Assembly (NCBI RefSeq): GCF_003703975.1
Contig: NZ_ML112622.1
Span: 1,971-65,970, forward strand
Direction of reading: 5' to 3'
DNA: 64,000 bases
Source of the DNA: Larkinella soli
GTDB taxonomy: Bacteria > Bacteroidota > Bacteroidia > Cytophagales > Spirosomataceae
Shown here piece by piece: positions 45,275 to 54,947 of this stretch (position 1 is the first letter of the stretch; the number at the start of each line of letters is the position of its first letter). The notes beneath the pieces are model-generated. The model saw nothing but the letters and a program-made list of their open reading frames with translations, was not told the origin of the DNA and did not search any database. A program made the translations under genes and the position numbers.

Positions 45275-46711
45275 ATGACCCGCCGATTCTGTTTTGCGGC
45301 CCTCCTGCTGCTCCTTGCCGTCCCGACGCTGTGGGCACAATCGTCCGAAGGCCACAAAATTAACATTCGTATCAAAGGGCTTGCCAACAAGACGGCTTAT
45401 CTGGCCCATTTCTACGGCCCCACGCAGTACATTCCCCGCGACACGGCTAAAGCCGACGCCCAGGATCTGTTCGTCTTCGACGGGCCGAAGGCGCTGCCCG
45501 AAGGACTGTATATGGTGGTGGTCAACAACAAACCGGTGCTGGAACTGGTGATCGGGGAACAGCAGTTTTCCGTTCAGACCGATACCGTCGATGTGGTCGG
45601 CTCCATGCAGGTGACGGGTTCCCGCGAGAATACCACTTTTTACGATTACCAGCGATTCCTGAGTAAAAAATACGGGGAAATGGGCAGCCTGCAACAGCAA
45701 CCCGGCGGTCAGGAGAAAATAGCCGTCCTTCGCCGGGAGGTGGACGCCTTCCGGAAGGATTTTATGGAAAAAAACGCGGGAACGCTGACCGTCAAGCTCT
45801 TTCGGGCCGCCGACGAACCCGAAATACCCGAAGCGCCGAAATTAGCCAATGGCCGCCCCGACTCGAATTTCGTGTTCAATTACTACAAAAGTCACTACTT
45901 CGACGGCTTCGACTTCACCGACGAGCGCCTGCTGCGGACGCCGTTCCTGCAGAAGAAACTGGACCGGTATCTGAAGGAACTGACCGTCCAGACTCCCGAC
46001 TCGATCATCCCGGCGGCCGACTATCTGGTCGGGAAAGCCAAAGCCAACAAGGACATTCTCCAGTATACGATCTGGTACATCACCAACCAGTATGAGGAGC
46101 AGAAGAAAGTCCTGAACACCGACGCCGTGTTTATCCACATGGCCGAAAAATACTGGCTGACAGGCATCATGCCGGTGAGCGACACGGCAACGCTGAAGGG
46201 TATCCGCGAGCGCGTGAAGGTCCTGAAGCCGCTGCTGGCCGGAAAAACCCTGCCGAACGTTTCGCTCCAGGATACCCTGGGCCGCTGGCGGGCGCTGCAC
46301 GATCTGAAGGCGGAATATACGGTGGCCTTCTTCTATGACCCGGAGTGCAGCCATTGCCGGGAATCGGCACCCAGGCTGAAAAAGTTCTATGAGGCCAACA
46401 AGGCGAAGGGTGTGCAGGTCTACGCCGTCGCGATCGGCAAGACGCCGGAAGTCTGGAAGAAATTTATCCGGGAGTTCAGGCTCCAGAATCTGGTGAACGT
46501 CTACGGGCCCAGCTCACCGGTCGATTACAAGAACCAGTACGACGTCTACTCCACCCCGACCGTATACCTCCTCGACCGCAACAAAAAGATCCTGGCCCGG
46601 CGGCTGCCCGTCGAGGATCTCGACGGCTATTTCGACTTCCTGCTCCGCCAGCAGGCCGCCAAAAAGCCCGCCCCGGGACCGGCCGCCAAAGCAAGCGTGA
46701 AGGGGAAGTAG
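45275..46711 (+). CDS. exported TlpA-like thioredoxin with DUF4369/DUF5106-type regions
   Basis: A 478-residue protein with a signal peptide (residues 1-21, ending LWAQ). Residues ~25-130 form a beta-rich DUF4369-like domain, ~140-310 a helical DUF5106-like region, and ~320-465 a thioredoxin domain with the active site DPECSHCRESAPRL (Cys358/Cys361) and cis-Pro YSTPTVYLLDRN. The C-terminus is a Lys/Ala/Pro tail. Family members are periplasmic thiol-disulfide proteins; the target is unknown. Ends in a strong terminator. Confidence 0.88.
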   Translation: MTRRFCFAALLLLLAVPTLWAQSSEGHKINIRIKGLANKTAYLAHFYGPTQYIPRDTAKADAQDLFVFDGPKALPEGLYMVVVNNKPVLELVIGEQQFSVQTDTVDVVGSMQVTGSRENTTFYDYQRFLSKKYGEMGSLQQQPGGQEKIAVLRREVDAFRKDFMEKNAGTLTVKLFRAADEPEIPEAPKLANGRPDSNFVFNYYKSHYFDGFDFTDERLLRTPFLQKKLDRYLKELTVQTPDSIIPAADYLVGKAKANKDILQYTIWYITNQYEEQKKVLNTDAVFIHMAEKYWLTGIMPVSDTATLKGIRERVKVLKPLLAGKTLPNVSLQDTLGRWRALHDLKAEYTVAFFYDPECSHCRESAPRLKKFYEANKAKGVQVYAVAIGKTPEVWKKFIREFRLQNLVNVYGPSSPVDYKNQYDVYSTPTVYLLDRNKKILARRLPVEDLDGYFDFLLRQQAAKKPAPGPAAKASVKGK

Positions 46712-46724
46712 TTACTCCCGGATT

Positions 46725-46775
46725 ATCAAAAGGCTCTTGATTTAATTGTTAAGATTAAATCAAGAGCCTTTTGAT
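46725..46775. terminator. Terminator after the TlpA-like gene
   Basis: A perfect 22-bp inverted repeat (46725-46746 with 46754-46775) and a 7-nt loop, ending in TTTTGATTTTTG. Confidence 0.93.
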
Positions 46776-46806
46776 TTTTGATCCACTCACTTTATAAATC
46801 TATGCG

Positions 46807-47340
46807 ATGACGGCCCAATGTGAGTTGATATTATTAGCTGCCTTTTCCCTTGTTGCTTCCCAGAAACTATTTTGCCAAAAGCCTGAAGAGAAAAAGGGGA
46901 TAATCAAAATTCTGAATGAACGATATAAGGTAGAATCAGTGGCCGGTTTCCACTCTAATCTCTATATATCCAACCTAAAGAACAAGAAATTAGAACCTGA
47001 AGAAATAACAACAAACGCTTCGGCCATCAGTCGGTTGAGCGGATGCATGAAAGAGCATGGACCTATAATTAACACTTTGATAGAAAACTCCTTAAAATTC
47101 AGAACAGGGGATTTAAGTAGACATGGGGAAATGCTTGGCATCGTCCTGTTTCTAAACAGATCCGGAGAGGTCGTTTACGTTAATTTTATGATTAACGAGA
47201 AATCAATAATCAGCTTTAGGGGTCTTTATCTCCTTGAGAAAGCCATTAAAGAGCATTTGAAATGCCCGGTAATTAGTCCTTACCTGTTACCGGAAGAGTA
47301 TATAAGTTGGGGCATGGTTCCCATCAGACCCAATAAATAG
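46807..47340 (+). CDS. hypothetical exported protein
   Basis: A 177-residue protein with no recognisable family. A hydrophobic N-terminus ending LFCQ looks like a signal peptide. The body mixes charged helices with a strand-rich segment (MLGIVLFLNRSGEVVYVNFM), suggesting a small globular exported domain. It is markedly AT-rich compared with both neighbours, which suggests recent acquisition or a rapidly evolving gene. Single gene between a terminator and the DUF58 gene. Confidence 0.6.
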   Translation: MTAQCELILLAAFSLVASQKLFCQKPEEKKGIIKILNERYKVESVAGFHSNLYISNLKNKKLEPEEITTNASAISRLSGCMKEHGPIINTLIENSLKFRTGDLSRHGEMLGIVLFLNRSGEVVYVNFMINEKSIISFRGLYLLEKAIKEHLKCPVISPYLLPEEYISWGMVPIRPNK

Positions 47341-47380
47341 TTTCTTTTCTACCCTAAAATCGGAAGATTAAAATAAACAC

Positions 47381-48292
47381 TCACCGCATCTTGGTGCGCT
47401 TCACGAGGTAGCTCGTCAAAATCTGGTCGAAGCCTTTGGCGATGTCGGCTTCGATGAAGTCGATGCGGTATTGGCCGCAGCGGATTTTCAGCTCCTGGTA
47501 GAAGGTACGGACGGCCTGCCGGTAGGAATCGCGGACCTGGTTGGGCTGCACTTTCACCTTTTCGCCGGTTTCGAGGTCGATGAACTCGTAGGGCCGCTCG
47601 TCGAAGGAGAATTCTTCCTCCGTTTTCTTATCGGTGACGTGAAACAGCAGCACCTCGTGCAGGTTGTGGCGCAGGTGCTGGAGGGCCGAAAAGAGGTGGT
47701 CGACCTCGGAGACATTCTCGAACATATCGCTGAAAATGATCACCAGCGACCGCTTGTTGATCTTCTCCGCCAGCTGGTGAATCACCTCGGCCGCCGACGT
47801 CCTGCGCAGGGGCCGGGGCTGCTGGAGCAGGTTGTTGAGCTGCTGAAATATCTTATGGACGTGCGAGGGCGTCGATTTGGTCTGGGTCTGCACCTCCACT
47901 GCCTCGGAAAAGGTCGTCAGGCTGACGGCGTCCTTCTGCCGCTGAAGCAGGTAGGACAGACAGGCTGCGGCCAGGATGCTGAAGGTAATCTTTCCGTAGC
48001 CCGGTTCGGGGTAATACATCGTCGATGAGGTATCGAGCAGCAGGTGGCAGCGCAGGTTGGTTTCTTCCTCGAACCGCTTGACGAACAGCCGCTCCGACTT
48101 GGCATACACCTTCCAGTCGATGTACCGGGTGCTTTCGCCGGTGTTGTAAAGCCGGTGTTCGGCAAATTCGACCGAAAAGCCGTGAAAGGGAGACTTGTGC
48201 AGACCGGTGATGAACCCCTCCACCAGCTGACGGGCCAGGAATTCGACATTTCCGAATTCACGGACTCTGTGCAGATCGACTTGTGTTGCCAT
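47381..48292 (-). CDS. DUF58 domain-containing protein
   Basis: A 303-residue protein of the DUF58/vWA-like family often paired with MoxR AAA+ ATPases. The N-terminal EFGNVEFLARQLVEGFI and YNTGESTRYIDWKVYAKS blocks are typical, and a MIDAS-like LLLDTSSTMYY follows. ATG at 48292 (MATQVDLHRV). The MoxR partner is not in the window. Function in Bacteroidota (metal-centre insertion or envelope assembly) is not settled. Confidence 0.88.
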   Translation of the reverse strand: MATQVDLHRVREFGNVEFLARQLVEGFITGLHKSPFHGFSVEFAEHRLYNTGESTRYIDWKVYAKSERLFVKRFEEETNLRCHLLLDTSSTMYYPEPGYGKITFSILAAACLSYLLQRQKDAVSLTTFSEAVEVQTQTKSTPSHVHKIFQQLNNLLQQPRPLRRTSAAEVIHQLAEKINKRSLVIIFSDMFENVSEVDHLFSALQHLRHNLHEVLLFHVTDKKTEEEFSFDERPYEFIDLETGEKVKVQPNQVRDSYRQAVRTFYQELKIRCGQYRIDFIEADIAKGFDQILTSYLVKRTKMR

Positions 48293-48413
48293 AGGGATTA
48301 AAATAAGTATCGCGGACTTTCTGATCACACAACCGGGGCATCAAATTTATTCTGTGCCTGAAATGCGCCGGGTGTGCGGGAGAAAGACCGCGATACGAAA
48401 ACGTTTGCTACGC

Positions 48414-48860
48414 TTAATTGTTGCTAACGGGCGTGAGCATGGGCATCAACTGGGTGTTGGTCGGAAACAAGACGGCGGTTTCCTGTTCCGCTACGGAACG
48501 CGCCCGTCCAACCACCCGAATCGCCACGTTGGCAACTCCGGATTTCAACATCCCGATGGTTTTGGCGGCCGAATAGGCCAGATCGATGATTCGACCTTTT
48601 CCGTGGGGGCCCCGGTCGTTGATCCGGACGACCACCGATTGGTTGTTGGCTAAATTGGTCACTTCGACCATGGTATTCATGGGTAGTGAGAGGTGGGCAG
48701 CCGTCAGTTCGTCGTTCTGATAACGTTCTCCTGACGAGGTCTTTTTTCCATGAAACCGCTTGGAGTAGAAAGAAGCCTTGCCTTTCTGTATGAGACCCGA
48801 ATGGGTCTCCGTTGGTTTCATGCTGCTCAGGAGCAGCATGATAGACACGATTACACTCAT
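48414..48860 (-). CDS. RlpA-like septal ring lytic transglycosylase family protein
   Basis: A 148-residue exported protein: short hydrophobic N-terminus, then a double-psi beta-barrel with GKASFYSKRFHGKKTSSGE, NTMVEVTNLANNQSVVVRIND and the catalytic-type RGPHGKGRIIDLAYSAA. No SPOR domain is present, unlike E. coli RlpA. Such proteins cleave or bind peptidoglycan. A full promoter lies upstream (48954-48983), giving a leader of about 85 nt. Confidence 0.9.
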   Translation of the reverse strand: MSVIVSIMLLLSSMKPTETHSGLIQKGKASFYSKRFHGKKTSSGERYQNDELTAAHLSLPMNTMVEVTNLANNQSVVVRINDRGPHGKGRIIDLAYSAAKTIGMLKSGVANVAIRVVGRARSVAEQETAVLFPTNTQLMPMLTPVSNN

Positions 48861-48953
48861 ACAGTTTTAGGTTTGGTGGTAAAACAAAAAACGAGGCTGA
48901 GCGCCAGACACTTACGCCCCACCTCGACTCAGGATTTTCCAATCCCTTTACTA

Positions 48954-48983
48954 CAAAGATAACGGTAACCGGGAAAGAGGCAA
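48954..48983 (-). promoter_or_regulatory. Promoter of the RlpA-like gene
   Basis: Minus-strand TTG (48981-48983), 19-nt spacer, TATCTTTG (48954-48961): one of the best matches to the Bacteroidota promoter in the window. Confidence 0.75.
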
Positions 48984-49130
48984 TATGTTTCCTCAATTTA
49001 TTATAAGATTCTCCTTATTTCGTCTAATTCCAGACCATAGGGTATGAAAATTTATTTCAGGCAAAGTTTTTGCTTGTTATACTAATCCGCTTATTTTAGC
49101 GTTTGAATCACCTCAAACCAATCACCGATT

Positions 49131-49454
49131 GTGGAAGAAAAAGAGAAAGAAAAAATCTTTTCCAAGCGCGTCAGAGCTGGAAAACGAACCTACTTCTTTG
49201 ACGTCAAATCCACCCGCGCCAACGATTATTATCTGACCATCACCGAAAGCCGCCGGCATCCGCAGGGCGATGGTTTCATTTACGAGAAACACAAAATGTT
49301 CCTCTACAAAGAAGATTTCGACAAATTTTCCGAAGCCCTTCAGGAAACCATCCAGTACGTTAAAACGGAACTGATGCCGGAATTTGACTTCTCACAGTTT
49401 ACGGCTAAAGATGAACTGGAAGACATTGGCGGCAGCGAACTGAAATGGGATTAG
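49131..49454 (+). CDS. DUF3276 / PUR-family nucleic-acid-binding protein
   Basis: A 107-residue protein with the bacterial PUR-alpha-like fold: KRVRAGKRTYFFDVKSTRAN then DYYLTITESRR and a helix FDKFSEALQETIQYVKTEL. Such proteins bind single-stranded DNA or RNA; function in Bacteroidota is little studied. Start GTG at 49131. The acidic C-terminus ends GGSELKWD. A terminator (49484-49516) follows. Confidence 0.9.
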   Translation: MEEKEKEKIFSKRVRAGKRTYFFDVKSTRANDYYLTITESRRHPQGDGFIYEKHKMFLYKEDFDKFSEALQETIQYVKTELMPEFDFSQFTAKDELEDIGGSELKWD

Positions 49455-49483
49455 CCCCCGATGGGTGCTTCCAGCTGATCTTC

Positions 49484-49516
49484 AGCCTCTGATTGCCTCG
49501 GAGGCTTTTTTGTTTT
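49484..49516 (+). terminator. Terminator after DUF3276 gene
   Basis: Stem AGCCTC (49484-49489) / GAGGCT (49501-49506), followed by a T-rich run. Confidence 0.7.
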
Positions 49517-49591
49517 TCACCGCCCGAAGGGCGAACTTTGCCGTTGAGAACGAGCGCGTGCCTCGTTCAGCAACGCTTTTATCATTTCAAA

Positions 49592-50695
49592 ATGAGTTTA
49601 CAATGCGGTATTGTCGGGCTGCCCAACGTCGGGAAGTCCACTTTGTTTAATGCCATATCGAGCGGAAAGGCCGAAGCCGCCAACTACCCGTTCTGTACCA
49701 TAGATCCCAACGTCGGCGTCGTAACCGTCCCGGACGAGCGGCTCGACACCCTCGAAGGCCTGGTCAAACCCCAGAAAGTCGTGCCGACCATCATCGAATT
49801 CGTCGACATCGCCGGTCTGGTGAAAGGGGCCAGCCAGGGGCAGGGCCTCGGTAACAAGTTTCTGGCCAACATCCGGGAAGTCGACGCCGTCGTTCACGTC
49901 ATCCGCTGCTTCGAAGACGACAACATCGTCCATGTCGAAGGCCGCGTCAACCCGAGTTTCGATAAGGACATCATCGATACCGAACTCCAGCTCAAAGACC
50001 TGGAATCGGTCGACCGGAAGCTTCAGCGCATCGAGAAAGCCGCCCGCACCAGCGGTGACGCCAAAGCGAAGGCCGAACTCGAAATCCTGCTCCGCTATAA
50101 AAACGCGCTGGAAGACGGCCGCAACGCCCGCACCGTGGAGGCCACGCCCGAAGAACGGATGGCCGCCGTCGGCGAACTTCAGCTCCTGACCGTCAAACCG
50201 GTCATCTACGTCGCCAACGTCGACGAAAAATCACTTCCCGACGGCAACGCCTATTCCGACAAACTGAAGGAAATCGCCAAAGCCGAAGGCGCCGAAGTGG
50301 TGGTCATCTGCGCGGCCATCGAAGCCCAGATTTCGGAAATGGAAGACCCCGACGAGCGGCAGCTGTTCCTGGAAGAGTACGGCCTGAAGGAATCCGGTCT
50401 GGATCAGCTCATTAAAGCCTCTTACCGTCTGCTCAACCTCATCACCTACTTTACGGCGGGTGTCAAGGAAGTGCGGGCCTGGACCATTCAGCGCGGCTGG
50501 AAAGCCCCGCAGGCCGCCGGCGTCATTCACTCCGATTTCGAGAAAGGCTTCATCCGGGCCGAGGTGATCAAACTGCCCGACTACGTTCAGTATAAAACCG
50601 AAGCCGCCATCAAGGATGCCGGTAGAATGGCCGTCGAAGGCAAGGAGTACGTCGTGGAAGACGGCGACATCATGCACTTCCGGTTCAACGTGTAA
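49592..50695 (+). CDS. ychF: redox-regulated ATPase/GTPase YchF
   Basis: A conserved TRAFAC P-loop protein (OLA1 family) that hydrolyses ATP preferentially and associates with ribosomes. The 367 residues show G1 [15 protein letters not shown]3 [12 protein letters not shown], and the atypical G4 NVDE in [11 protein letters not shown]. The C-terminal TGS domain contains [19 protein letters not shown] and the final [14 protein letters not shown] at 49592 (MSLQCGIVG) matches the family start; the frame to 49493 overlaps the preceding terminator. Confidence 0.96.
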   Translation: MSLQCGIVGLPNVGKSTLFNAISSGKAEAANYPFCTIDPNVGVVTVPDERLDTLEGLVKPQKVVPTIIEFVDIAGLVKGASQGQGLGNKFLANIREVDAVVHVIRCFEDDNIVHVEGRVNPSFDKDIIDTELQLKDLESVDRKLQRIEKAARTSGDAKAKAELEILLRYKNALEDGRNARTVEATPEERMAAVGELQLLTVKPVIYVANVDEKSLPDGNAYSDKLKEIAKAEGAEVVVICAAIEAQISEMEDPDERQLFLEEYGLKESGLDQLIKASYRLLNLITYFTAGVKEVRAWTIQRGWKAPQAAGVIHSDFEKGFIRAEVIKLPDYVQYKTEAAIKDAGRMAVEGKEYVVEDGDIMHFRFNV

Positions 50696-51018
50696 CGCCC
50701 ACGGCCTTCCCGGCTCCGAAAACCGGCTTCCCTCCGGCCGGGGTATGCAGGAGACGAAACGCCGGGTAACCGTCTTTTCCGGTTACCTCATCCACGGCAT
50801 GGGCCTGAATTACACCTGTTGACGGAGGGGCCGTTCGCCGGAAAAGCCGAAAGGTGCCGCGATGAAATCCTGAAGGTTTTGCTGCCATAACCGGTGCCGT
50901 TTCAAACAGTCGGGTAATCATTTTAACCCGCTTTCCGGCCGGTTCGAACACCGGGGCAGTCCGGGTTCGGTTTTATTTGCTGAAATTCGCCTTACCCGGT
51001 AACATTCGGGGACCCGGT
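50696..51018. other. Intergenic region with one hairpin
   Basis: About 320 bp without a convincing gene (an 88-codon minus-strand frame is rejected). It contains a perfect GGTAACCG/CGGTTACC hairpin (50765-50787, 7-nt loop) with no T-run, so it is probably a structured leader or mRNA feature rather than a terminator. No TAnnTTTG box was found for the following kinase gene. Confidence 0.5.
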
Positions 51019-52056
51019 ATGGCGAATTCCTACGAAAAACAACTGAGACTCATCGGCATTCCGCTGTTCATGGTGGCGAGCTGGCTCGGCAATCAGTATT
51101 ACCTCCGGCCTCTCGACTGGACGCTGATCGAAGCCAACCTGCAAAGCCTGGTCTGGGTCGTACTGCACTGGGAAGTCATCCGGCTGATTCTGCATTTCTT
51201 CCGCCGGCGCCTGCCCCGGCATGCACAGCTGGTGATCCGGCTCTCCGTGACGCTGCTGGCCTGCGGTCTGGCCGGGATGGTGGTCGGGGGCATCCTGTTC
51301 CTGCTTTATCAGGGACTGACCGGGCGGGAGACGCTGTTAGCCGTTTTTGCGGGACAGTTCGGACCTTCGTTCTTCTTCTCCGGTCTGGTCGTGGGCGCCC
51401 ACGAAATCATGTATACGTTCGGGGAACTGCGCCGGATGGAGCGGGAACAGGAGGAACTGAAGAAAGCGCACCTGCAAAGTCAGCTGGATTCGCTGAAAAG
51501 CCAGGTCAACCCGCATTTTCTGTTCAACAGCCTCAACTCGCTCCTATCCCTGATTTCGACCTCGCCCGAACGGGCCGAGCGTTTCGTGGAAGAACTCTCG
51601 TCGGTGTATCGCTACCTGCTCCAGACGAACGAAAAGGAACTGAGCACCCTGCGGCAGGAACTGGGCTTTCTGCACTCCTACTTTCACCTGCTGAAAACCC
51701 GCTTCGGCTCCGGTATCCTGCTGACGCTCCGGATTGACCCGGGCCTGCAGGAACACCGGCTGCCCTCGCTCACGCTCCAGTTGCTGATCGAGAATGCCGT
51801 CAAACACAACGTCATCTCGACCTCACGCCCGCTGACCATCGAACTGATCACCGAAGGCGGACCGGCCGGCGGGCCTCCCCGGCTGACGGTCCGGAACAAC
51901 CTCCAGCGCCGGGAACAGGCCGTGGCCTCCAGCCGTATGGGGTTGAACAATATTCTTTCCAAGTTCCAGCTGCTCAATCAGGCCGACGTCAGCATCACCG
52001 ACGCCGACGGATTCTTTACCGTGAGCCTGCCGCTCCTAAACCCCCTGACCGCATGA
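51019..52056 (+). CDS. LytS/YehU-type sensor histidine kinase
   Basis: A 345-residue membrane kinase. Four hydrophobic segments occupy residues ~8-135, followed by a coiled coil and the His_kinase domain with LKSQVNPHFLFNSLNSLLSL (phosphorylated His), then an ATPase part with LTLQLLIENAVKHN (N-box) and SSRMGLNNILSKFQLL. ATG at 51019. Its stop overlaps the response-regulator start by 4 bp, so the two form a coupled LytS/LytR-type pair. Signal unknown. Confidence 0.92.
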   Translation: MANSYEKQLRLIGIPLFMVASWLGNQYYLRPLDWTLIEANLQSLVWVVLHWEVIRLILHFFRRRLPRHAQLVIRLSVTLLACGLAGMVVGGILFLLYQGLTGRETLLAVFAGQFGPSFFFSGLVVGAHEIMYTFGELRRMEREQEELKKAHLQSQLDSLKSQVNPHFLFNSLNSLLSLISTSPERAERFVEELSSVYRYLLQTNEKELSTLRQELGFLHSYFHLLKTRFGSGILLTLRIDPGLQEHRLPSLTLQLLIENAVKHNVISTSRPLTIELITEGGPAGGPPRLTVRNNLQRREQAVASSRMGLNNILSKFQLLNQADVSITDADGFFTVSLPLLNPLTA

Positions 52057-52826
52057 ACGTGCTGATTGTCGAAGACGAAGAACTGGCCGTCGAACGGCTG
52101 CAGAAACTGCTTTCGGAAGTGGAACCGGCCGCCCGGGTGGCCGGCATCACCGACAGCATCGCCGACTCAACCCGCTGGCTCGAAACCCACCCGGCACCGG
52201 ACCTGATCCTGATGGACATCGAACTGGCCGATGGCCAGAGCTTCGAGATTTTCAACCGCGTCCGGGTGCAAAGCCCGGTGGTATTCACCACTTCCTACGA
52301 CGAGTTTGCCATCCGCGCCTTCCGGGTCAACAGCATCGACTACCTCCTGAAACCCATCAAACGGGAAGAACTGAGAGCCAGCCTGGATAAGCTGAACGAT
52401 CTGAAACGGCAGTTTGCCACGCCCGCCGAACCGGCTTCGGGCCGCATCGAGCAACTTATCCGCGAACTGGCGCAGCCCAGAAAAGAATACCGCGACCGCT
52501 TTCTGGTTAAAACCGGCTCCCGCTACGTGTCCGTCGAAGTCACCGACATTGCCTATTTCTGCTACCTCGACCGACTGACGTTCCTGAAAACCTGGAAAAA
52601 TGAGCGGTATGTAGTGGATTACACCCTCGACGAACTGGAAGAACTGGTTCCGCCCAAACTCTTTTTCCGGGCCAACCGGCAGTTCATCGTCCATATCAAA
52701 TCCGTCCAGACCATCCACAGCTATTTCAACCACAAGCTGAAGCTCACCCTGCAGCCGGCCGCCGAAGCCGAACTCCTCGTCAGCCGGGAGCGGGCCACCG
52801 ACTTCAAAATCTGGATGGGGAAATAA
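52053..52826 (+). CDS. LytTR-family response regulator
   Basis: Transcriptional regulator partner of the preceding kinase. The 257-residue protein has a receiver domain (VLIVEDEELAVERL, phosphoacceptor in LILMDIELADGQSFE, K in DYLLKPIKREEL) and a C-terminal LytTR DNA-binding domain (FLVKTGSRYVSVEVTDIAYF, FRANRQFIVHIKSVQTIHSY). Overlap of 4 bp with the kinase. Direct targets are unknown; the next membrane gene follows after 24 bp and may be one. Confidence 0.93.
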   Translation: MNVLIVEDEELAVERLQKLLSEVEPAARVAGITDSIADSTRWLETHPAPDLILMDIELADGQSFEIFNRVRVQSPVVFTTSYDEFAIRAFRVNSIDYLLKPIKREELRASLDKLNDLKRQFATPAEPASGRIEQLIRELAQPRKEYRDRFLVKTGSRYVSVEVTDIAYFCYLDRLTFLKTWKNERYVVDYTLDELEELVPPKLFFRANRQFIVHIKSVQTIHSYFNHKLKLTLQPAAEAELLVSRERATDFKIWMGK

Positions 52827-52850
52827 ACGCAGCCATACATACAAATACGA

Positions 52851-53501
52851 ATGAACATGACAACTCACCTCTCTCCCCAACGGCGCCGGCAGGTTCTGGT
52901 CGGCCTCTGCCTGATTGCGGCCCCGGTCGCCCAGCTCGTCGGCGACAGTTACTACGTCATCGGCGATTTTCCGTTTGCCTTCTCCCTCTGGCGGTGGGTC
53001 GGCCACCTGCTTTTCATCCCGGCCCTCCTCGGCCTGTCCCACTACTGGCTGCGCGGTCGGGCGGACTGGCTGGGCCTGATCGGAACCGCCCTGGTGGTGA
53101 TCGGCAGCATGGGCGCGGCCAGCCTCTTCAGAATCATGCGGCTCAGTTCGGTGCTGGAAGTGGGTCAGAACGGATTCCCGCTGGTGGCCGAGCAGGCTTT
53201 CGGAAGAAGTCCGGGCATTGCGGCCAGCCTGTTTCTGGGTTCGCTCCAGTTTCCGGTCGGGCTGGTCGTGCTGGGTGCGGGAGTCCTGCGGGAGCGCAGC
53301 CTGCCGGGCTTTGCCGGTATTCTGCTGATGGCCTGCGGGTTACTGTTCTGGCTGGGCAACGCCATGGAGATCGATGCCTGCCTGCTGGCCGGCGACACCC
53401 TCACGCTAAGCCTGCTGGGCTGGCTGGGAAGCCGGCTCCTGGAGGGTTCGGACCACCGACCGCCGGTGGTGGAGGTGCGCGCCGGGCGGATTTCGGAATA
53501 A
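52851..53501 (+). CDS. multi-pass membrane protein of unknown function
   Basis: A 216-residue protein with about six predicted helices (for example LLFIPALLGLSHYWL, LIGTALVVIGSMG and FLGSLQFPVGLVVLGAGVL) and a short polar C-terminus. It has no family I can name with confidence; it resembles DUF4386-like integral membrane proteins. Located 24 bp downstream of the LytTR regulator, possibly in the same transcript and under its control. Confidence 0.7.
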   Translation: MNMTTHLSPQRRRQVLVGLCLIAAPVAQLVGDSYYVIGDFPFAFSLWRWVGHLLFIPALLGLSHYWLRGRADWLGLIGTALVVIGSMGAASLFRIMRLSSVLEVGQNGFPLVAEQAFGRSPGIAASLFLGSLQFPVGLVVLGAGVLRERSLPGFAGILLMACGLLFWLGNAMEIDACLLAGDTLTLSLLGWLGSRLLEGSDHRPPVVEVRAGRISE

Positions 53502-53519
53502 GCCGGTCTTTCGGTACGG

Positions 53520-54851
53520 TTACCGCCGTTTGTTGATACCGAACCGCCGGTAACCGATCAGCTGGTCGGCGCGGGAGGCCGGGGGGCGGTGGTAGACGAA
53601 GATCTCGTAATCGTTCTCCGTCGTCGAATAAGTCCCTTCGATCAGGATTTCGTTTCCGTCGGTTTTCAGGCCCGAGCGCGTCACCGGCGGGGCGATGCCT
53701 TTCACGGAATAATTATAGTTGTAAACGCCCTGCTTCAGCGGTATTTCGACCTGATAGGCCCGAAGGTCGGGTTTGAAGGTCATCCGGTTCCGGTCGTCGA
53801 GCCGCCAGAACTGAAACCCGCCGTTGACATACACCTCCGCGTTCGGAATTTCGTCCATCCGCAGAGTGAACACGGTATTGATATAATCGGCCTGGGTGGC
53901 GCCCACGTGGGTTTCGAGAATGTCGATCACGTTCATACCGTTGAAGTCATCGGTCTGGACGTAGGCGCCCACGCTCCGGGGCCCGTCGGTCTGCACAAAA
54001 GCCGAGTTGCCTTCATCACGCCGGACCACCCGCTCCACGTAGTTTCCGCGCGAAATCACCGTCCGGATGTCGAAATACCGGTATTCGTTGCCGCCGGGAA
54101 AGGTATTTTTGAGATCGAACAGGCGGTATTCGAGCAGGTTGTCGAAAGCGCGGAGGTTGGTCGGGCGCAGGCCCGTGATGACGAGGTCGTCGCGGAAGTT
54201 CTGGCGGATCACGATTTTGAGGTCTTCCTGCGGAGCGATGAGCTGGTACCCCCGGTAGCTGATGTCGAAGTCGACCTGCTGGGCCGTGAACCGCAGCTGC
54301 GGGTCGTTGGCGAACTGAACCGTCGGCGCAACCGTCACCCGGTTATTATAGACCATGAACCGCCGGCTGAAAAAGACCTCCCTCGGATTCCGCTCATTAT
54401 ACACCACCAGCACGTAATTTCCCGGCAGCTTCAGTTTCGGCAGCGCATACCGGTAATGATAATACGGCACCTTCGTGTTGAGGGAGATCTGGTAATCCTG
54501 AATCGGAAAGTCGTTGTATTCGTAGGTAAACTCGATATCGTTCAGGACGGACTGCCGCCAGTCGGCATTACAGTGTACGAATTTGGCCCGGAAGGGGCGG
54601 TAATTGGCCGTCAGATCGTCGAATTCCAGCACCAGCTGCGTGCCGGCCGCCTGGTCGATCACGGGCGGGTTGAGCGTCAGGGCCGGGTCGGTGAGGTCGC
54701 TGCCGAGCAGCGGGTACAGCAGGACGGTTTTGATGGACGCGTCGAAAATCCGGTCTTCGGCCGGCTGGTTCTGGGCCCGGGCGGACAGGGCCGTCAAGCC
54801 GAGAAGCACCCCAACCTTCAGGAGATAAAAAGCCAGTCTGAAATGGTACAT
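53520..54851 (-). CDS. type IX secretion system plug protein (DUF5103)
   Basis: A 443-residue exported protein with a signal peptide (ends ARAQ) and two beta-rich regions. The pattern (IKTVLLYPLLGSDLTDPALT; LVLEFDDLTANYRPFRAKFV; NADWRQSVLNDIEFTYEYND) matches the DUF5103 family, identified as the T9SS translocon plug in Flavobacterium. It supports assignment of this genome to Bacteroidota with a type IX system, the rest of which lies outside the window. Plug function is family knowledge, not shown here. Confidence 0.9.
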   Translation of the reverse strand: MYHFRLAFYLLKVGVLLGLTALSARAQNQPAEDRIFDASIKTVLLYPLLGSDLTDPALTLNPPVIDQAAGTQLVLEFDDLTANYRPFRAKFVHCNADWRQSVLNDIEFTYEYNDFPIQDYQISLNTKVPYYHYRYALPKLKLPGNYVLVVYNERNPREVFFSRRFMVYNNRVTVAPTVQFANDPQLRFTAQQVDFDISYRGYQLIAPQEDLKIVIRQNFRDDLVITGLRPTNLRAFDNLLEYRLFDLKNTFPGGNEYRYFDIRTVISRGNYVERVVRRDEGNSAFVQTDGPRSVGAYVQTDDFNGMNVIDILETHVGATQADYINTVFTLRMDEIPNAEVYVNGGFQFWRLDDRNRMTFKPDLRAYQVEIPLKQGVYNYNYSVKGIAPPVTRSGLKTDGNEILIEGTYSTTENDYEIFVYHRPPASRADQLIGYRRFGINKRR

Positions 54852-54947
54852 AATCAGGTATTAAAACGAAAATACAGGGAAGCCGGTATACAATTATGTA
54901 TTTCATCCGTATACTTCCGGTGGTTTAGCCGCCAGTCCGATACGATC

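Noticed and set aside
50765-50787. Terminator after ychF
   Set aside because: The hairpin is perfect but has no T-run on either side.
50685-50951. An 88-codon minus-strand ORF between ychF and the kinase
   Set aside because: Overlaps the end of ychF and has composition typical of random GC-rich sequence.
53589-54947. Long plus-strand frame fused in front of the bestrophin
   Set aside because: It is antisense to the T9SS plug gene and does not look like protein.
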